NCBI RefSeq assembly: GCF_013179805.1
Contig: NZ_SRRZ01000108.1
Location: 1 to 26,751 of the forward strand
Origin: Microcoleus asticus IPMA8
Lineage (GTDB): Bacteria; Cyanobacteriota; Cyanobacteriia; Cyanobacteriales; Microcoleaceae
Direction: 5' to 3'
DNA: 26,751 nt
Shown: in pieces, positions 1 to 10,200 of the stretch
Layout: each line of letters starts with the position of its first letter
How positions within the stretch are numbered: position 1 is the first letter of the stretch
Notes under the pieces: model-generated
Told to the model about the DNA's origin: nothing
Databases searched by the model: none
What the model saw: the letters and a program-made list of their open reading frames with translations, nothing else
Program-made: the position numbers and the translations under genes

Positions 1-3
1 GGA

Positions 4-219
4 ATGTTAACGGTAGTTTATTCAACCGAAGACGAATGGGAAGAGTACCAACAATACTTGCGCTACTTGTCTCGCGAAGGTTGGGTAGAACCAAAAGTTC
101 CGACGGGCACGGTAGAATCACAACAAGGAGTCAGCGGTTTAAAATTCGCCCGCGTCCGCATTTTACCGGAACCCGAATCAATTATTCATGTCAGTGAAGT
201 TACGGTAGTAAACGATTGA
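4..219 (+). CDS. Small hypothetical protein, possibly 5'-truncated by the window edge
   Basis: A 71-residue acidic reading frame beginning MLTVVYSTEDEWEEYQQYLR and ending in VVND before a TGA-type stop. The frame is open to the window edge, so the methionine at base 4 may be internal and the gene may begin outside the window. It has no signal peptide, no membrane segment and no cysteines. I do not recognise the family. It lies upstream of a perfect 23-bp hairpin that could end its transcript. Confidence 0.5.
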   Translation: MLTVVYSTEDEWEEYQQYLRYLSREGWVEPKVPTGTVESQQGVSGLKFARVRILPEPESIIHVSEVTVVND

Positions 220-239
220 AAATCAGCCTTGAAAATTTA

Positions 240-290
240 TTTAAGTTGGGAGTTGCACGTTGCGAGTCAACGTGCAACTCCCAACTTAAA
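240..290. repeat. Perfect 23-bp inverted repeat with 5-nt loop (hairpin)
   Basis: Bases 240-262 are the exact reverse complement of 268-290; the loop is CGAGT. The core reads GTTGGGAGTTGCACGTTG on the left arm. It sits 20 bases after the stop of the first ORF. There is no T-run after it, so it does not look like a standard intrinsic terminator. It may stabilise or process the upstream transcript, or be a mobile palindromic repeat. Confidence 0.85.
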
Positions 291-370
291 GCGCCCATAT
301 TTGGTGTATTTTACTTGTGATGCAATTAAAAAATACACGATCGGGATCACACAAAGCCCAGGTAACTTAA

Positions 371-379
371 TGTTATAAT
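371..379 (+). promoter_or_regulatory. Extended -10 promoter element for the large kinase gene
   Basis: TGTTATAAT is a perfect extended -10 (TGn-TATAAT) 37 bases upstream of the kinase ATG. No convincing -35 lies 16-18 bases upstream, which is common for extended -10 promoters. Motif match only. Confidence 0.45.
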
Positions 380-416
380 AATGAGACTTAGATCCTGTTA
401 ATTTTTAAATTAACTT

Positions 417-3400
417 ATGTTAACTTTCTCTGAATACCGCATCGACTCTATTCTGCACGAAGGCGTCGAAACAATTATCTATCGCGGACAGACACCAACT
501 TATCGGTCAGCAACAATTCTTAAATTCCTGAAAGCCGAATATCCGACACTCGAAGCGATTACCCGCCTCAAACACGAATATCAAATCCGCAAAAATTTAG
601 ATAGCAAACACATCGTTAAAGCCATCAGTCTCGAAACCTTTGACCACCGATTAGGACTGGTTTTAGAAGATTTTGGCGGGGAATCTCTCGGACAAGTGCT
701 CGAGCAACAAAGGCTGAGTGCGATTCCCTTCGGGATAGCTTCGCTTCACGAAATTTTAAACATCGCCGTCCAAATCGTCAAAGCCTTAGAATACCTGCAT
801 CAAAATCAGATTATTCACAAAGACATCAAACCCAGCAATATTATAATTAACTCGCAAACAAGACAAGTAAAAATCACCGACTTCGGCATTGCCACAAAAC
901 TGAACAAAGAAAACCCGCAATTTAACAATCCCAACTCCGTCGAAGGCACATTAGCTTATATGTCTCCCGAACAAACCGGGAGAATGAACCGCACCCTCGA
1001 CTACCGCACCGATTTTTATTCTCTCGGAATTACCTTGTATGAAATGCTGACAGGTAAACTGCCTTTCCCCAGCAGTGACCCCTTAGAAATAGTTTACAGC
1101 CACATCGCCAGACAACCAATTTCACCGCATCAGTTGAATTCACAAGTCCCCGCCGCAATCTCAGAGATAGTGATGAAATTGATGGCAAAAAATGCCGAAG
1201 ATAGATATCAAAGTGCAGCCGGGTTGTTAGCAGATTTAGAAATTTGTTTGCATCAGTTAGAAACGACTGGCAAAATTGCCGATTTTACCCCCGGACGCTT
1301 AGATATTCTCAGTCAGTTATTAATTCCCCAAAAATTGTACGGTCGGGAAAATCAAGTCAACCAACTATTAGCAGCATTTGAACGAGTAGGCGGGGGTTTA
1401 ACTAACAATTCCTTTGAAAACTCCACCACTTTTATTGAAAAGTGGCCCCCATCCGGCACAAATGAACTGATGCTAGTATCTGGTTATTCTGGTATCGGTA
1501 AATCAGCAGTAGTTAATGAAGTTAGCAAACCGATTACTCGCTCAAAAGGTTACTTCATTAGCGGCAAATTTGACCAATTTAAACGAAATATTCCTTACGC
1601 ATCATTGATTCAAGCATTTAACTCGCTGCTGCGCCAGTTGCTAACAGAAAGCGCTGCTTCTATAGAAACATGGCGCACTAAAATTTTAACAGCTTTAGGA
1701 ACAAACGGTAAAGTAATTGCCGATGTAATTCCTGAACTTGAATTAATCGTTGGCCAACAGCCAGAAGTTCCAGAAATCGGTCCTGTAGAATCGCAAAATC
1801 GCTTCAATCGAGTATTCAAAGAATTTATTCGCGTTTTCGCGCAAAAAGAACACCCGCTAGTGATTTTTTTAGACGATTTGCAGTGGGCAGATTCAGCAAC
1901 ATTAAAGTTAATGCAAATACTGATAACTGACCCTGACCAGCAATATTTGTTGCTAATCGGTGCTTATAGAGATAACGAAGTTAGTCCCACTCATCCTTTA
2001 ATTCAAACTCTAGAAGAGATTGAAAAGACGGGTACGGTTGTCAACAATATCGTGCTGCAACCGCTGGAGTTAGAAAATGTGATTGAATTAATCGCTGAAA
2101 CACTTAACAGTCGCATAGAAAAAGTAAATAATCTAGCAGAGTTAATCTGCAATAAAACTGGCGGAAATCCTTTTTTCTTGACGCAACTACTCCAAGCACT
2201 TTATCAAGAAAATCTTTTAAAATATGACTTTAGTCCCATGATATCTCCCGTTACCAATGAAGAAGATAAAGGGGGCTGGAATTGGAGTATCGAGGAAATT
2301 CAAGCCATTGGAATTACCGATAAAAGTGTGGTGGAACTGGTAGCCAGCCGCATTGAAAAACTCCCCGCAGCCACACAAAAAATGTTGAAATTAGCAGCTT
2401 GTGTGGGGGATAAATTTGCTCTAGATGTGCTGTCACTTGTCAGAGAAGAGTCAGCTAATACTACAGCCACTGAACTTTATTCAGCTTTGCAAGCAGGGTT
2501 AATTCTGCCCTTGAGCGATGCTTATCGGATTCCTTTAGTTTTTAATCGAGCCGAATCAATTAATCTCAAATTAGATACTTCGCGGGTTAGTTACAAATTT
2601 TTGCACGATCGCGTCCAGCAAGCCGCATATTCCCTAATTCCGGAAGACCAAAAGCAATCCACCCATTTAAAAATCGGTCAATTACTGTTACATAATACTC
2701 CACCAGAAAAGCTCGAAGAAAACATCTTTGATATTGTCAATCAGTTGAATGTCGGAATTGACACGATTAGCCAGCCAGTCGAAAAAATTGATTTAGCAAG
2801 ATTAAATTTAACGGCTGGACGCAAGGCAAAAGCCGCGAGTGCTTATGAAGCTGCTGTTAGGTATTTGCGGGTGGCTATGGAATTATTGCCAGCGGATTGT
2901 TGGCAAAGTCAGTATGACTTAACATTAGCAATTTACGAGTCAACAGCCGAAGCTGAATACTTAAACATCAACTATGAAAATTCAAAAAAACTGGTCGATA
3001 TCGTACTGGAAAAAGCTAAAAATTTACTGGAAAAAATGAATGTTTATGAACTTCAAATCCAGTCTTACAATGCTCAAATTAGACTTGTAGAAGCACTAAA
3101 TACAGGACTGGAAGTGCTGAAACTGTTAGGCATTTCTTTTCCTCAAAACCCCAACGCGCTAAATATTGTGGCGGGACTGATCAAGACAAAACTGAGCTTG
3201 GGGTTGAAACGAATTGAGGATTTAGCTAACTTGCCAGAAATGACAGATCCCAATCAACAAGCAGCAATGCGAATTTTATCAGGGATTATCAGCACTGCTG
3301 TTCAGGGAAAACCCCGCCTGGTACCGCTGCTGGCATTTAGGATGGTCAACCTGTGCATTAAATATGGCAATTCGCCTTATGCAAGTATTGCCTACCTTTA

Positions 3401-5906
3401 TTATGGCGTAGTTATGTGCCGGCTAGGGGACATTAGTTTGGCATACCAATGCGGTCAACTGGCCATTAGGATGTTAGACAAATTTCCATCCCGTTCAATG
3501 AAAAGTAGAGTTTATACACTCTTGGGTTGTTTTATTCTACACTGGAAAACCGAGCTTAACTCAGGATTAAGCGTTCTCAAGGAAGGTTTTCAAACAGGGA
3601 TGGAAACTGGAGAATTGGAGTATGCGAGTTATTGTATAGGTCAATATTGCTTCAAAAAAATGTCGATAGGAGAGCCTCTAGATTTGGTGGAGCAGGAGAC
3701 TGGTAAATATATGAAAATTATGCAGCAATCTCAACTAGAAATGGCTGTACAGTATCTAAGTATAGGCAGGCAGACAGCCCTCAATTTGCGCGGTCAAGCT
3801 GTCGAACCCTGCCATTTAGTTGGTGATAGATTTAATGAAGTTAAAACGCTTCCCGTTTTAATAGAAGCGGAAAACTTTTTTTTAGTTAGTTTGGTTTATC
3901 ATGCCAAAACTCAGCTTAATTTTATCTTCAGTAACTACGCGGAAGCATTAGAAAATTCAAGGTTATTTGAAAAATATGAAGAAGCCGTAGCCGGATTTTA
4001 TGTAGTTTCTCTGAATAATTTTTACTCTTCTATAAGTCTTCTCGCTTTGTATTCCCAAGCTGAGGAAGGGGAGCAAAAAGAATATCTGAAAAAAGTGCTG
4101 CGAAACCAAAAGAAGATGAAAAAATGGGCAGTTGATGCTCCGATGAATTATCAACACAAATACGACTTGGTAGCAGCCGAGAAAGCGCGAGTGTTGGGGA
4201 AAAATATCGAAGCAATGGATTTGTACGATCGCGCAATTTCTGGATCTGCCAAAAATGGTTACATTCAAGAGGAAGCATTAGCCTATGAATTAGCAGGAAA
4301 ATTTTATCAAGCTTTGGGTAAAGAGATAGTTTTTCAAGCATATCTGACTAAAGCCTATTATGGATATATCAATTGGGGAGCCACAGCTAAAGTTAAAGAC
4401 TTAGAGTCAACACATCCTTTCTTAGCAGCACAGACGCGCACAATTCAAACCTCAACCCTCGATGTCAACCGCACAACCATGGGAAATACTACCAGTGGTA
4501 GTTTAGGCGATTTCTTAGACTTAGCTACTTTTATTAAGTCGGCGGAAGCCCTTAACGGTGAAATTGTTCTAGAAAAATTGTTGACAAAATTAATCAAAAT
4601 TATTTTAGAAAATGCGGCGGCTCAAAAAGTAGTGCTGCTGCTGCTGAAAAACGATATACTCTGCATAGAAGCTACTGGCAGTTTTGCGGATGATAAAGTG
4701 ACACTTTTACCCTCTATTCCTGTAGAAAATCGTCAAGATGTTCCCCTGTCTGTGATTAATTACGTACACCGCAGTCAAAAGCATCTGGTTTTAGACAATG
4801 CGACTGTCGTCGAACCTTTTAAGGTGGACACCTACATTCAGAAATATCAACCAAAATCAATTCTATGTTTGCCGATGATTTATCAATCTCAGCGGCGCGG
4901 AATAATTTATCTAGAAAATGCTGTGACGGTAGGAGCTTTTACAGCAGAAAGAGTAGAAGTATTCAAAGTGTTAATTTCTCAAGTTGCTATTGCCGTAGAA
5001 AATGCTAGTTTGTACGCGCGCGAGCAAGAGAAATCTCAACAGTTAGAAAAATCTTTCAATGAACTGCAACAGGCGCAACTGCAACTGATTCAAAGCGAAA
5101 AAATGTCGGCTCTGGGCAATTTGATTGCAGGGGTTGCTCACGAAATTAACAATCCGCTCGGTTTTATCGCGGGTAATATTGATGCTGCTGCTGAGGCTAG
5201 CTTAGATTTGATTGATTACTTGCAACTTTACCAAGAAAAATTTCCTAATTCTGGAGATGAATTAGAGGATAAAGCATCAGAGATTGATTTAGAATATTTG
5301 GTGGAAGATTTGCCGAAAATGCTTTTATCTATGAAATCAGGTACAGAGCGCATCCGCAATATTAGCACGTCTTTGCGTATTTTTTCCCGCGCTGACAGTG
5401 CGAATAAAGTGTCAGCAAATATTCATGAGGGCATCGACAGCACTTTGATGATTTTACAGTATCGCCTGAAAGCTCAAGATACTCGCCCCGCGATTAAAAT
5501 TATCAAAGAATACGGAAATATCCCGCCAGTTAAATGTTATTTTGGGCAACTGAATCAGGTATTTATGAATTTGTTGGCAAATGCGATCGACTGTTTTGAG
5601 GAATCTAATCAGGGCAGAACTTACGCTGAAATTCAAGCTTTACCGAATACGATCGCCATTATTACTCATGTCTCCGAGGATAACCAGAGCGTGGTGATTA
5701 AAATCAAAGATAACGGTCAAGGGATGTCATCGGAGGTCAAATCTCAAATATTTGACCATTTATTTACTACCAAAGGAGTAGGAAAAGGTACGGGTTTGGG
5801 GTTGTCTATCAGCAAGCAAATTGTGGAAGAAACCCACGGCGGTAAACTCAGTTGCGAATCGATGCTCGGAGAAGGTACGGAATTTGCGATCGCCCTGCCG
5901 CTTTGA
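417..5906 (+). CDS. Trifunctional Ser/Thr kinase / AAA ATPase / GAF sensor histidine kinase
   Basis: An 1829-residue signalling protein. Domains in order: a Ser/Thr protein kinase fold (about residues 7-275) with catalytic loop HKDIKPSN near 133, DFG near 155 and a SPEQTGRMNR activation-segment end; an AAA_16-type ATPase starting at YGRENQ (about 303) with Walker A GYSGIGKS (about 356-363) and Walker B LVIFLDDLQWAD (about 481-492); a long helical TPR-like region (about 790-1310); a GAF domain (about 1385-1540); and a histidine kinase with phospho-acceptor His1575 in AHEINNP, an N-box, DNGQG and KGTGLGLSIS. There is no membrane segment, so it is probably cytosolic. The kinase glycine loop is degenerate (HEGVETIIYRG) and HRD is replaced by HKD, as I remember for this cyanobacterial family. 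No response regulator is encoded nearby, so its targets cannot be read from the context. The architecture is clear; the stimulus is unknown. Confidence 0.93.
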   Translation: MLTFSEYRIDSILHEGVETIIYRGQTPTYRSATILKFLKAEYPTLEAITRLKHEYQIRKNLDSKHIVKAISLETFDHRLGLVLEDFGGESLGQVLEQQRLSAIPFGIASLHEILNIAVQIVKALEYLHQNQIIHKDIKPSNIIINSQTRQVKITDFGIATKLNKENPQFNNPNSVEGTLAYMSPEQTGRMNRTLDYRTDFYSLGITLYEMLTGKLPFPSSDPLEIVYSHIARQPISPHQLNSQVPAAISEIVMKLMAKNAEDRYQSAAGLLADLEICLHQLETTGKIADFTPGRLDILSQLLIPQKLYGRENQVNQLLAAFERVGGGLTNNSFENSTTFIEKWPPSGTNELMLVSGYSGIGKSAVVNEVSKPITRSKGYFISGKFDQFKRNIPYASLIQAFNSLLRQLLTESAASIETWRTKILTALGTNGKVIADVIPELELIVGQQPEVPEIGPVESQNRFNRVFKEFIRVFAQKEHPLVIFLDDLQWADSATLKLMQILITDPDQQYLLLIGAYRDNEVSPTHPLIQTLEEIEKTGTVVNNIVLQPLELENVIELIAETLNSRIEKVNNLAELICNKTGGNPFFLTQLLQALYQENLLKYDFSPMISPVTNEEDKGGWNWSIEEIQAIGITDKSVVELVASRIEKLPAATQKMLKLAACVGDKFALDVLSLVREESANTTATELYSALQAGLILPLSDAYRIPLVFNRAESINLKLDTSRVSYKFLHDRVQQAAYSLIPEDQKQSTHLKIGQLLLHNTPPEKLEENIFDIVNQLNVGIDTISQPVEKIDLARLNLTAGRKAKAASAYEAAVRYLRVAMELLPADCWQSQYDLTLAIYESTAEAEYLNINYENSKKLVDIVLEKAKNLLEKMNVYELQIQSYNAQIRLVEALNTGLEVLKLLGISFPQNPNALNIVAGLIKTKLSLGLKRIEDLANLPEMTDPNQQAAMRILSGIISTAVQGKPRLVPLLAFRMVNLCIKYGNSPYASIAYLYYGVVMCRLGDISLAYQCGQLAIRMLDKFPSRSMKSRVYTLLGCFILHWKTELNSGLSVLKEGFQTGMETGELEYASYCIGQYCFKKMSIGEPLDLVEQETGKYMKIMQQSQLEMAVQYLSIGRQTALNLRGQAVEPCHLVGDRFNEVKTLPVLIEAENFFLVSLVYHAKTQLNFIFSNYAEALENSRLFEKYEEAVAGFYVVSLNNFYSSISLLALYSQAEEGEQKEYLKKVLRNQKKMKKWAVDAPMNYQHKYDLVAAEKARVLGKNIEAMDLYDRAISGSAKNGYIQEEALAYELAGKFYQALGKEIVFQAYLTKAYYGYINWGATAKVKDLESTHPFLAAQTRTIQTSTLDVNRTTMGNTTSGSLGDFLDLATFIKSAEALNGEIVLEKLLTKLIKIILENAAAQKVVLLLLKNDILCIEATGSFADDKVTLLPSIPVENRQDVPLSVINYVHRSQKHLVLDNATVVEPFKVDTYIQKYQPKSILCLPMIYQSQRRGIIYLENAVTVGAFTAERVEVFKVLISQVAIAVENASLYAREQEKSQQLEKSFNELQQAQLQLIQSEKMSALGNLIAGVAHEINNPLGFIAGNIDAAAEASLDLIDYLQLYQEKFPNSGDELEDKASEIDLEYLVEDLPKMLLSMKSGTERIRNISTSLRIFSRADSANKVSANIHEGIDSTLMILQYRLKAQDTRPAIKIIKEYGNIPPVKCYFGQLNQVFMNLLANAIDCFEESNQGRTYAEIQALPNTIAIITHVSEDNQSVVIKIKDNGQGMSSEVKSQIFDHLFTTKGVGKGTGLGLSISKQIVEETHGGKLSCESMLGEGTEFAIALPL

Positions 5907-5953
5907 TAAAATTTATTCCGCACCCTTAAAGAATCACTCATTGCCAATTGTTT

Positions 5954-5976
5954 AATCTAAAATCTAAAATCTAAAA
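5954..5976. repeat. Heptamer tandem repeat (AATCTAA, about 3 copies)
   Basis: Three exact copies of AATCTAA at 5954-5974, followed by a degenerate AATGTAT. Period-7 repeats of this kind (STRR) are a known feature of filamentous cyanobacterial intergenic DNA. It lies in the 219-base gap after the large kinase gene. Confidence 0.75.
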
Positions 5977-6125
5977 TGTATGACTTGTGCTTAACACACA
6001 CTTGGAAATTTGTCAATTCCTAAATATCTATCAAATAGTCCACAGTTCACTGTTTAAAGCAGGCAGTATGCAGTTACATTGTTAGCTAAATCGTGTAATA
6101 ACTGTATTTGATAGGAGTTTTTCGA

Positions 6126-6545
6126 GTGAACGCTGCCGAACAAGCCAGAAATATAGAAGTTGCCAGCAAAATTGCTGCTGTTGTTAATTTATTCAAGTCC
6201 GAATTCCCGGATGCGAAAGTCGATTTGAAGCCTTGGATGAATGACGAGGATACCAGAGAACTTGTAGATCCAGATTCGATCGACATTGGCTTCCATTTCC
6301 CCGGTAGAAGCCGCTTGCTGCAAAGCCGCAGCATCTTGATTCAAATCCGATTTTACCAAGATCCGGTAGAAGGAAGCCGTCGGGCGATCGGAGTTGAGGC
6401 GGCCGGTTACGATCATACTGGTCAGCAGTGGCGCTTTTCCACCGTGGAAAATTGGAGTTTTCTCGGTCAAACCGAACCCGCTGCGGAGTCGGCCCAAAAG
6501 CTTAAAGACTTTTGCCGCGAGATATTCGCTTTGTTTAATAGTTAA
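6126..6545 (+). CDS. Conserved cyanobacterial-type hypothetical protein
   Basis: A 139-residue soluble protein, with the start taken as GTG at 6126 because AGGAG at 6113-6117 sits eight bases upstream; a TTG 18 bases earlier gives a longer frame but would put the ribosome site inside the gene. It begins MNAAEQARNIEVASKIAAVV. Conserved-looking features are the acidic DLKPWMNDEDTRELVDPDSI stretch, a SRSILIQIRFYQDP strand and a WRFSTVENW segment. There are no membrane segments or recognisable catalytic motif. It resembles small unannotated proteins I have seen in cyanobacteria, but I cannot name a family. It stands alone, convergent with the DUF393 gene downstream. Confidence 0.75.
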   Translation: MNAAEQARNIEVASKIAAVVNLFKSEFPDAKVDLKPWMNDEDTRELVDPDSIDIGFHFPGRSRLLQSRSILIQIRFYQDPVEGSRRAIGVEAAGYDHTGQQWRFSTVENWSFLGQTEPAAESAQKLKDFCREIFALFNS

Positions 6546-6605
6546 GTTCCAGGGATGATAGCAGGGATTTGGTGCCACATCCTAAGTAAATTGACATCAA
6601 TTATC

Positions 6606-6714
6606 TTGCACCATTGGTAATAATCCCTTTAGAAGCGTTGCTCAGAACAACAGCCCACAATACAATTTAATTTTTGTGGAACAGGCCCGAAAGCCTGTTA
6701 AGCGAGAATGGTGC
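6606..6714. repeat. MITE-like palindromic element, copy 1
   Basis: Ends are TTGCACCATT (6606-6615) and AATGGTGC (6707-6714), an inverted pair. The right 30 bases (6685-6714) are identical to 10600-10629 in a second element. It carries the hairpin AACAGGC/GCCTGTT (6680-6699). It fills most of the gap between two convergent genes. There is no reading frame, so any movement would need a transposase in trans. Confidence 0.65.
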
Positions 6715-6725
6715 TTTAGAGTGAG

Positions 6726-7148
6726 TTATTTCACACTATCGCAATTGTCGATCGACCTACAGCCAACTGCATAAACAGATTTGTAAGTTGTCGATCGCTT
6801 GCCAAACAAAGTATAGCGGTTATCGCGGACTTGTTCGTACACGCGATCGCCCATCCACTTCATCCCCGGCATTGTCCGGTAAGCAGCCACAAACACCTCG
6901 CCTCCCGGCAATATCCGCCCGATTTCCTCCGCCGCATCGCTGCCCTGCCAGCGCCGTTCCGGGGTGTTGCCATCTATCAAAATCATCCCCATTTCGCAGT
7001 CTTGAGACGTAATCCCAAAGCGATTTAATTGCTCTAAATCTTGCATGGGAATATACTCAAACCGCTGACCTTGGTCTAAGTTTTCTAGTAACTGTACCAA
7101 GGTAACGCAGAGATTGCAAGTGCCGTCGTAAATTACGTTGTAATTCAT
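6726..7148 (-). CDS. DCC family (DUF393) thiol-disulfide oxidoreductase-like protein
   Basis: A 140-residue protein starting MNYNVIYDGTCNLC. The YDGxCxxC signature (Cys11, Cys14) near the N-terminus is the hallmark of the DCC/DUF393 family, which has a thioredoxin-like fold and is thought to act in thiol-disulfide exchange; substrates are mostly unknown. Further on are GSDAAEEIGRILPGG and AYRTMPGMKWMGDRVYEQV, matching the usual helix and Y-x-x-V-x-x-N/D-R-Y region of the family. No signal peptide or clear membrane segment. It lies 85 bases downstream of the PAS histidine kinase on the same strand, but a hairpin separates them, so a common transcript is uncertain. Confidence 0.85.
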   Translation of the reverse strand: MNYNVIYDGTCNLCVTLVQLLENLDQGQRFEYIPMQDLEQLNRFGITSQDCEMGMILIDGNTPERRWQGSDAAEEIGRILPGGEVFVAAYRTMPGMKWMGDRVYEQVRDNRYTLFGKRSTTYKSVYAVGCRSIDNCDSVK

Positions 7149-7208
7149 TTGATAACTTCCTAAATTGGGAATGAACGTATTGCAGGAACTGCACCTTACT
7201 TACTAGCT

Positions 7209-7233
7209 GTAGGGTGCGTATGGGCGCACCTAC
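7209..7233. repeat. GTGCG-type hairpin abutting the PAS kinase stop codon
   Basis: GTAGGGTGCG (7209-7218) pairs with CGCACCTAC (7225-7233) around a six-base loop. On the minus strand it begins immediately after the TAG stop of the PAS kinase (7234-7236). It has no following T-run. It may act as a transcript 3' end or simply be a member of the GGGTGCGC palindrome family also seen near 15019 and 15998. Confidence 0.6.
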
Positions 7234-10200
7234 CTAACTAACTATTTTTATTACAGGAATCTCGATCGCAAATTCTGTGCCTTGACCCGGTGCAGAATCG
7301 CACCTAAGCACACCGCCGTGCTTTTCCACCACAATTTGATAGCTGATAGACAGCCCCAAACCAGTACCTTTACCAGGTTCTTTCGTAGTAAAAAACGGAT
7401 CGAACAGCCTTTTGTGAACATCTATCGGAATCCCCGGCCCGTTGTCAGCAATCCGAATCACAATATGAGAAGGATGCCGAATTGAATCATCAGAAACAGC
7501 AGAATCTGCCTGCCTCAAAGTATCCTGTTCATATTTTACATCAGTACAAATCCGCAGCGTCGGCGAAGGACAATAAGGAATAGGCGCCAGTTCCCCCTCC
7601 GCCCACTGTCCAGTCTCCATTGCCTCTTCCACAGCATCAATGGCATTGCCAATAATATTCATAAATACCTGATTCAACTGTCCTGCATAACACTGTACGC
7701 GGGGCAAATTTCCGAACTGCTTGAGCAGGGTAATTTTCGGATGTCCTGCCGTTTCTTTTAACCTATGCTGCAAAATCAACAAAGTGCTTTCAATCCCTTC
7801 GTGAATATCCACCTGCTTTTGTTCGGCTTCGTCCAATCGCGAAAAATTCTTCAGCGACAGCACGATCTGGCGAATTCGCTCTGCTCCCATTTTCATGGAA
7901 TTTAACAGATTCGGTAAATCTTTGAGCATAAAATTCAAATCTATCTCTTCTATCTCTTGTTTTATTGCCGCTGTGGGGTGGGGGTATTCCTGCTGGTAAA
8001 GTTGCAGCATTTTTAGCAAGTCTTTAAAGTAATCGTTAGCGTGCATAACGTTGCCGTAAATAAAGCTAACTGGATTGTTGATTTCGTGAGCAACGCCAGC
8101 GACTAATTGCCCCAAACTTACCATTTTTTCATTTTGAACCATCATGCTTTGAGTTTTATGCACGTCCCGCAGGGCTTTTGCCAATTCTTGATTCTTACTC
8201 CTCAATTGACTTTCGGAAAGCTGCACCGCTTCTTCGGCGTGTTTGCGATTGGTAATATCTTTGCGAATTGCTACATATTGATGGGGTTCTCCGCTGGTAT
8301 TTAAGCAAGGTACAATCGTAGTATCCAACCAGAATAATGTGCCGTCTTTAGCTTGATTTTTCATTTCTCCCCGCCAAACCTTTCCCTGGCGGATGGTTGA
8401 CCAAAGCTTCTTGAAAAAATCTGCTGGGTGATAACCAGAATTGACAAGTCTGTGGGTTTTGCCGATCAGTTCTTCTCGGGAATATTTAAATAGTTCGCAA
8501 AATTGATCGTTGACATAGGTAATTGCTCCGAATTCGTCGGTATTCGAGACAATTGCCGATTGATCCAAAGCAAATTTTTCAAATTCCAACTCTTTGAGAG
8601 TTTGGCGCAATTCTGCTTCGGCTTGTTTGCGATCGCTAATATCAGTAATCATCCGCAAAACCCCGGAAAATTCGCCCTCAGCGTCGAACATTGGCGTCGC
8701 CGACACGATCGCCCACAAGTGAGATCCGTCTTTGCGAGTAAACTTAAAATCGTGGCGTTCGCGAATGCCTTCCCGCCTGCGCTGGACGTAACTTTCAGCT
8801 ATTTTCCTACAGTCACAGTCGATAAACTCAAATAGCGATCGCCCCAGCATTTCCTCCACAGTATAACCCAGCATTTCGGCCATCCGAGAGTTAGCAAAAG
8901 TCGTGATACTTTCGCTGTCAAACATCCAAACGCCCTCCGAAGCCGTCTCGACAATGCAGCGGTAATAATTCTCCCTCTCCCTGAGTGTTTCCTCTGCTTG
9001 CTTGCGATCGGTAATATCAGTGTGCACCGCTATAAAACCTTCGAGTTCCCCTGTTTCTTGATAAATTGGGGCGATCGAAAGCGCCACCCAATAACCATTT
9101 CCATCCTTTTTGTAATTGTAGATTTCCTGATTAAACGGCACGCCCGCAGCCAAAGCCGATCGCAGTTGAGCAATAGTTAGCGGGTCTGTTTGAGCGCCTT
9201 GCAGTACATCACCCGGTTTTTTGCCCTGCATTTCTGCCAGCACGTAACCGCTAATCCGAGTAAATCCTTCATTCACCCATTCAATGCAGCCTTGAGCATC
9301 AGTAATAATCACACCATTTTGGGTTTTTTGAGCCACAATGGCCAAGCGCGACAATTCTGTTTCATTTTTTTTGCTTTCCGTAATATCTTCAGCAATACCC
9401 AGAATGTACTTAGGCGCGCCCGAATCGTCAAACAAAGGAACTTTTTTCGTGTGCAAAATCCGCTTTCCTCGGTGCGGAAGTTCGATAGTTTGTTCGGGCA
9501 AATCGACGCCTTTTCTCGTTGCAAGGACTTCTAAATCTTGTGCTTGCAAGTAATTGGCATGATCTGACTCCAACAAGTCAGCAGCATTGTTTAAGAGCAC
9601 TTCATCCCTGGAGTAGCCAAACAATTCTTCGCTAGCAGTATTCCAATAAATAAATTTTTGCTCTACAGCATCTTTAATAAAGACGCTAATCGGCAGATTT
9701 TGCAGTACCGCATTCAGAAAATCTTGAGTGTTTCGCAGGTTTTCCTCAGCTCGTTTTCGCTCCGTAATATCCAAAATTACTCCGTCGAGATAGACAACCC
9801 GACACAGAGAACTTGCGATCGGCGAAACCGGCGAAACCACAGCCGACAAAAATCCCTCAATTTCCCCTTCTATCTCTTGTCTTCCTCTACCCTCCTGGGC
9901 CTCGCAGCAAACAGCTTGACCTTTTTCGTAAACCCAGCTAATTTCGCCGTCAGCCCGGACAATGCGGTATTTAAGGATGTACGGAGTTCTAGTTGCTACA
10001 CTTTTTTTAACAGTAGCATCCACATTTTTGCGGTCTTGAGGATGGATAATGCTGGAAAAAGAACGGACGCGATCGTTGATAAAATCCGAAGATGGATAGC
10101 CTGATATTTCTTGAACGGCGTCGCTCAAAAATGCCATTGTCCGTGTTAATTCCCCGTCGGGGCTCGTACAGTCGCAGGTACAGTGGTAGACAGCACCGGG

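Noticed and set aside
6189..6578. 129-codon minus-strand frame over the small hypothetical gene
   Set aside because: It lies opposite a frame with a good ribosome site and conserved-looking sequence; the antisense product has no recognisable features.
9658..10104. 148-codon plus-strand frame inside the PAS kinase
   Set aside because: It is antisense to a clear kinase, lacks a ribosome site, and its composition follows the kinase codons.
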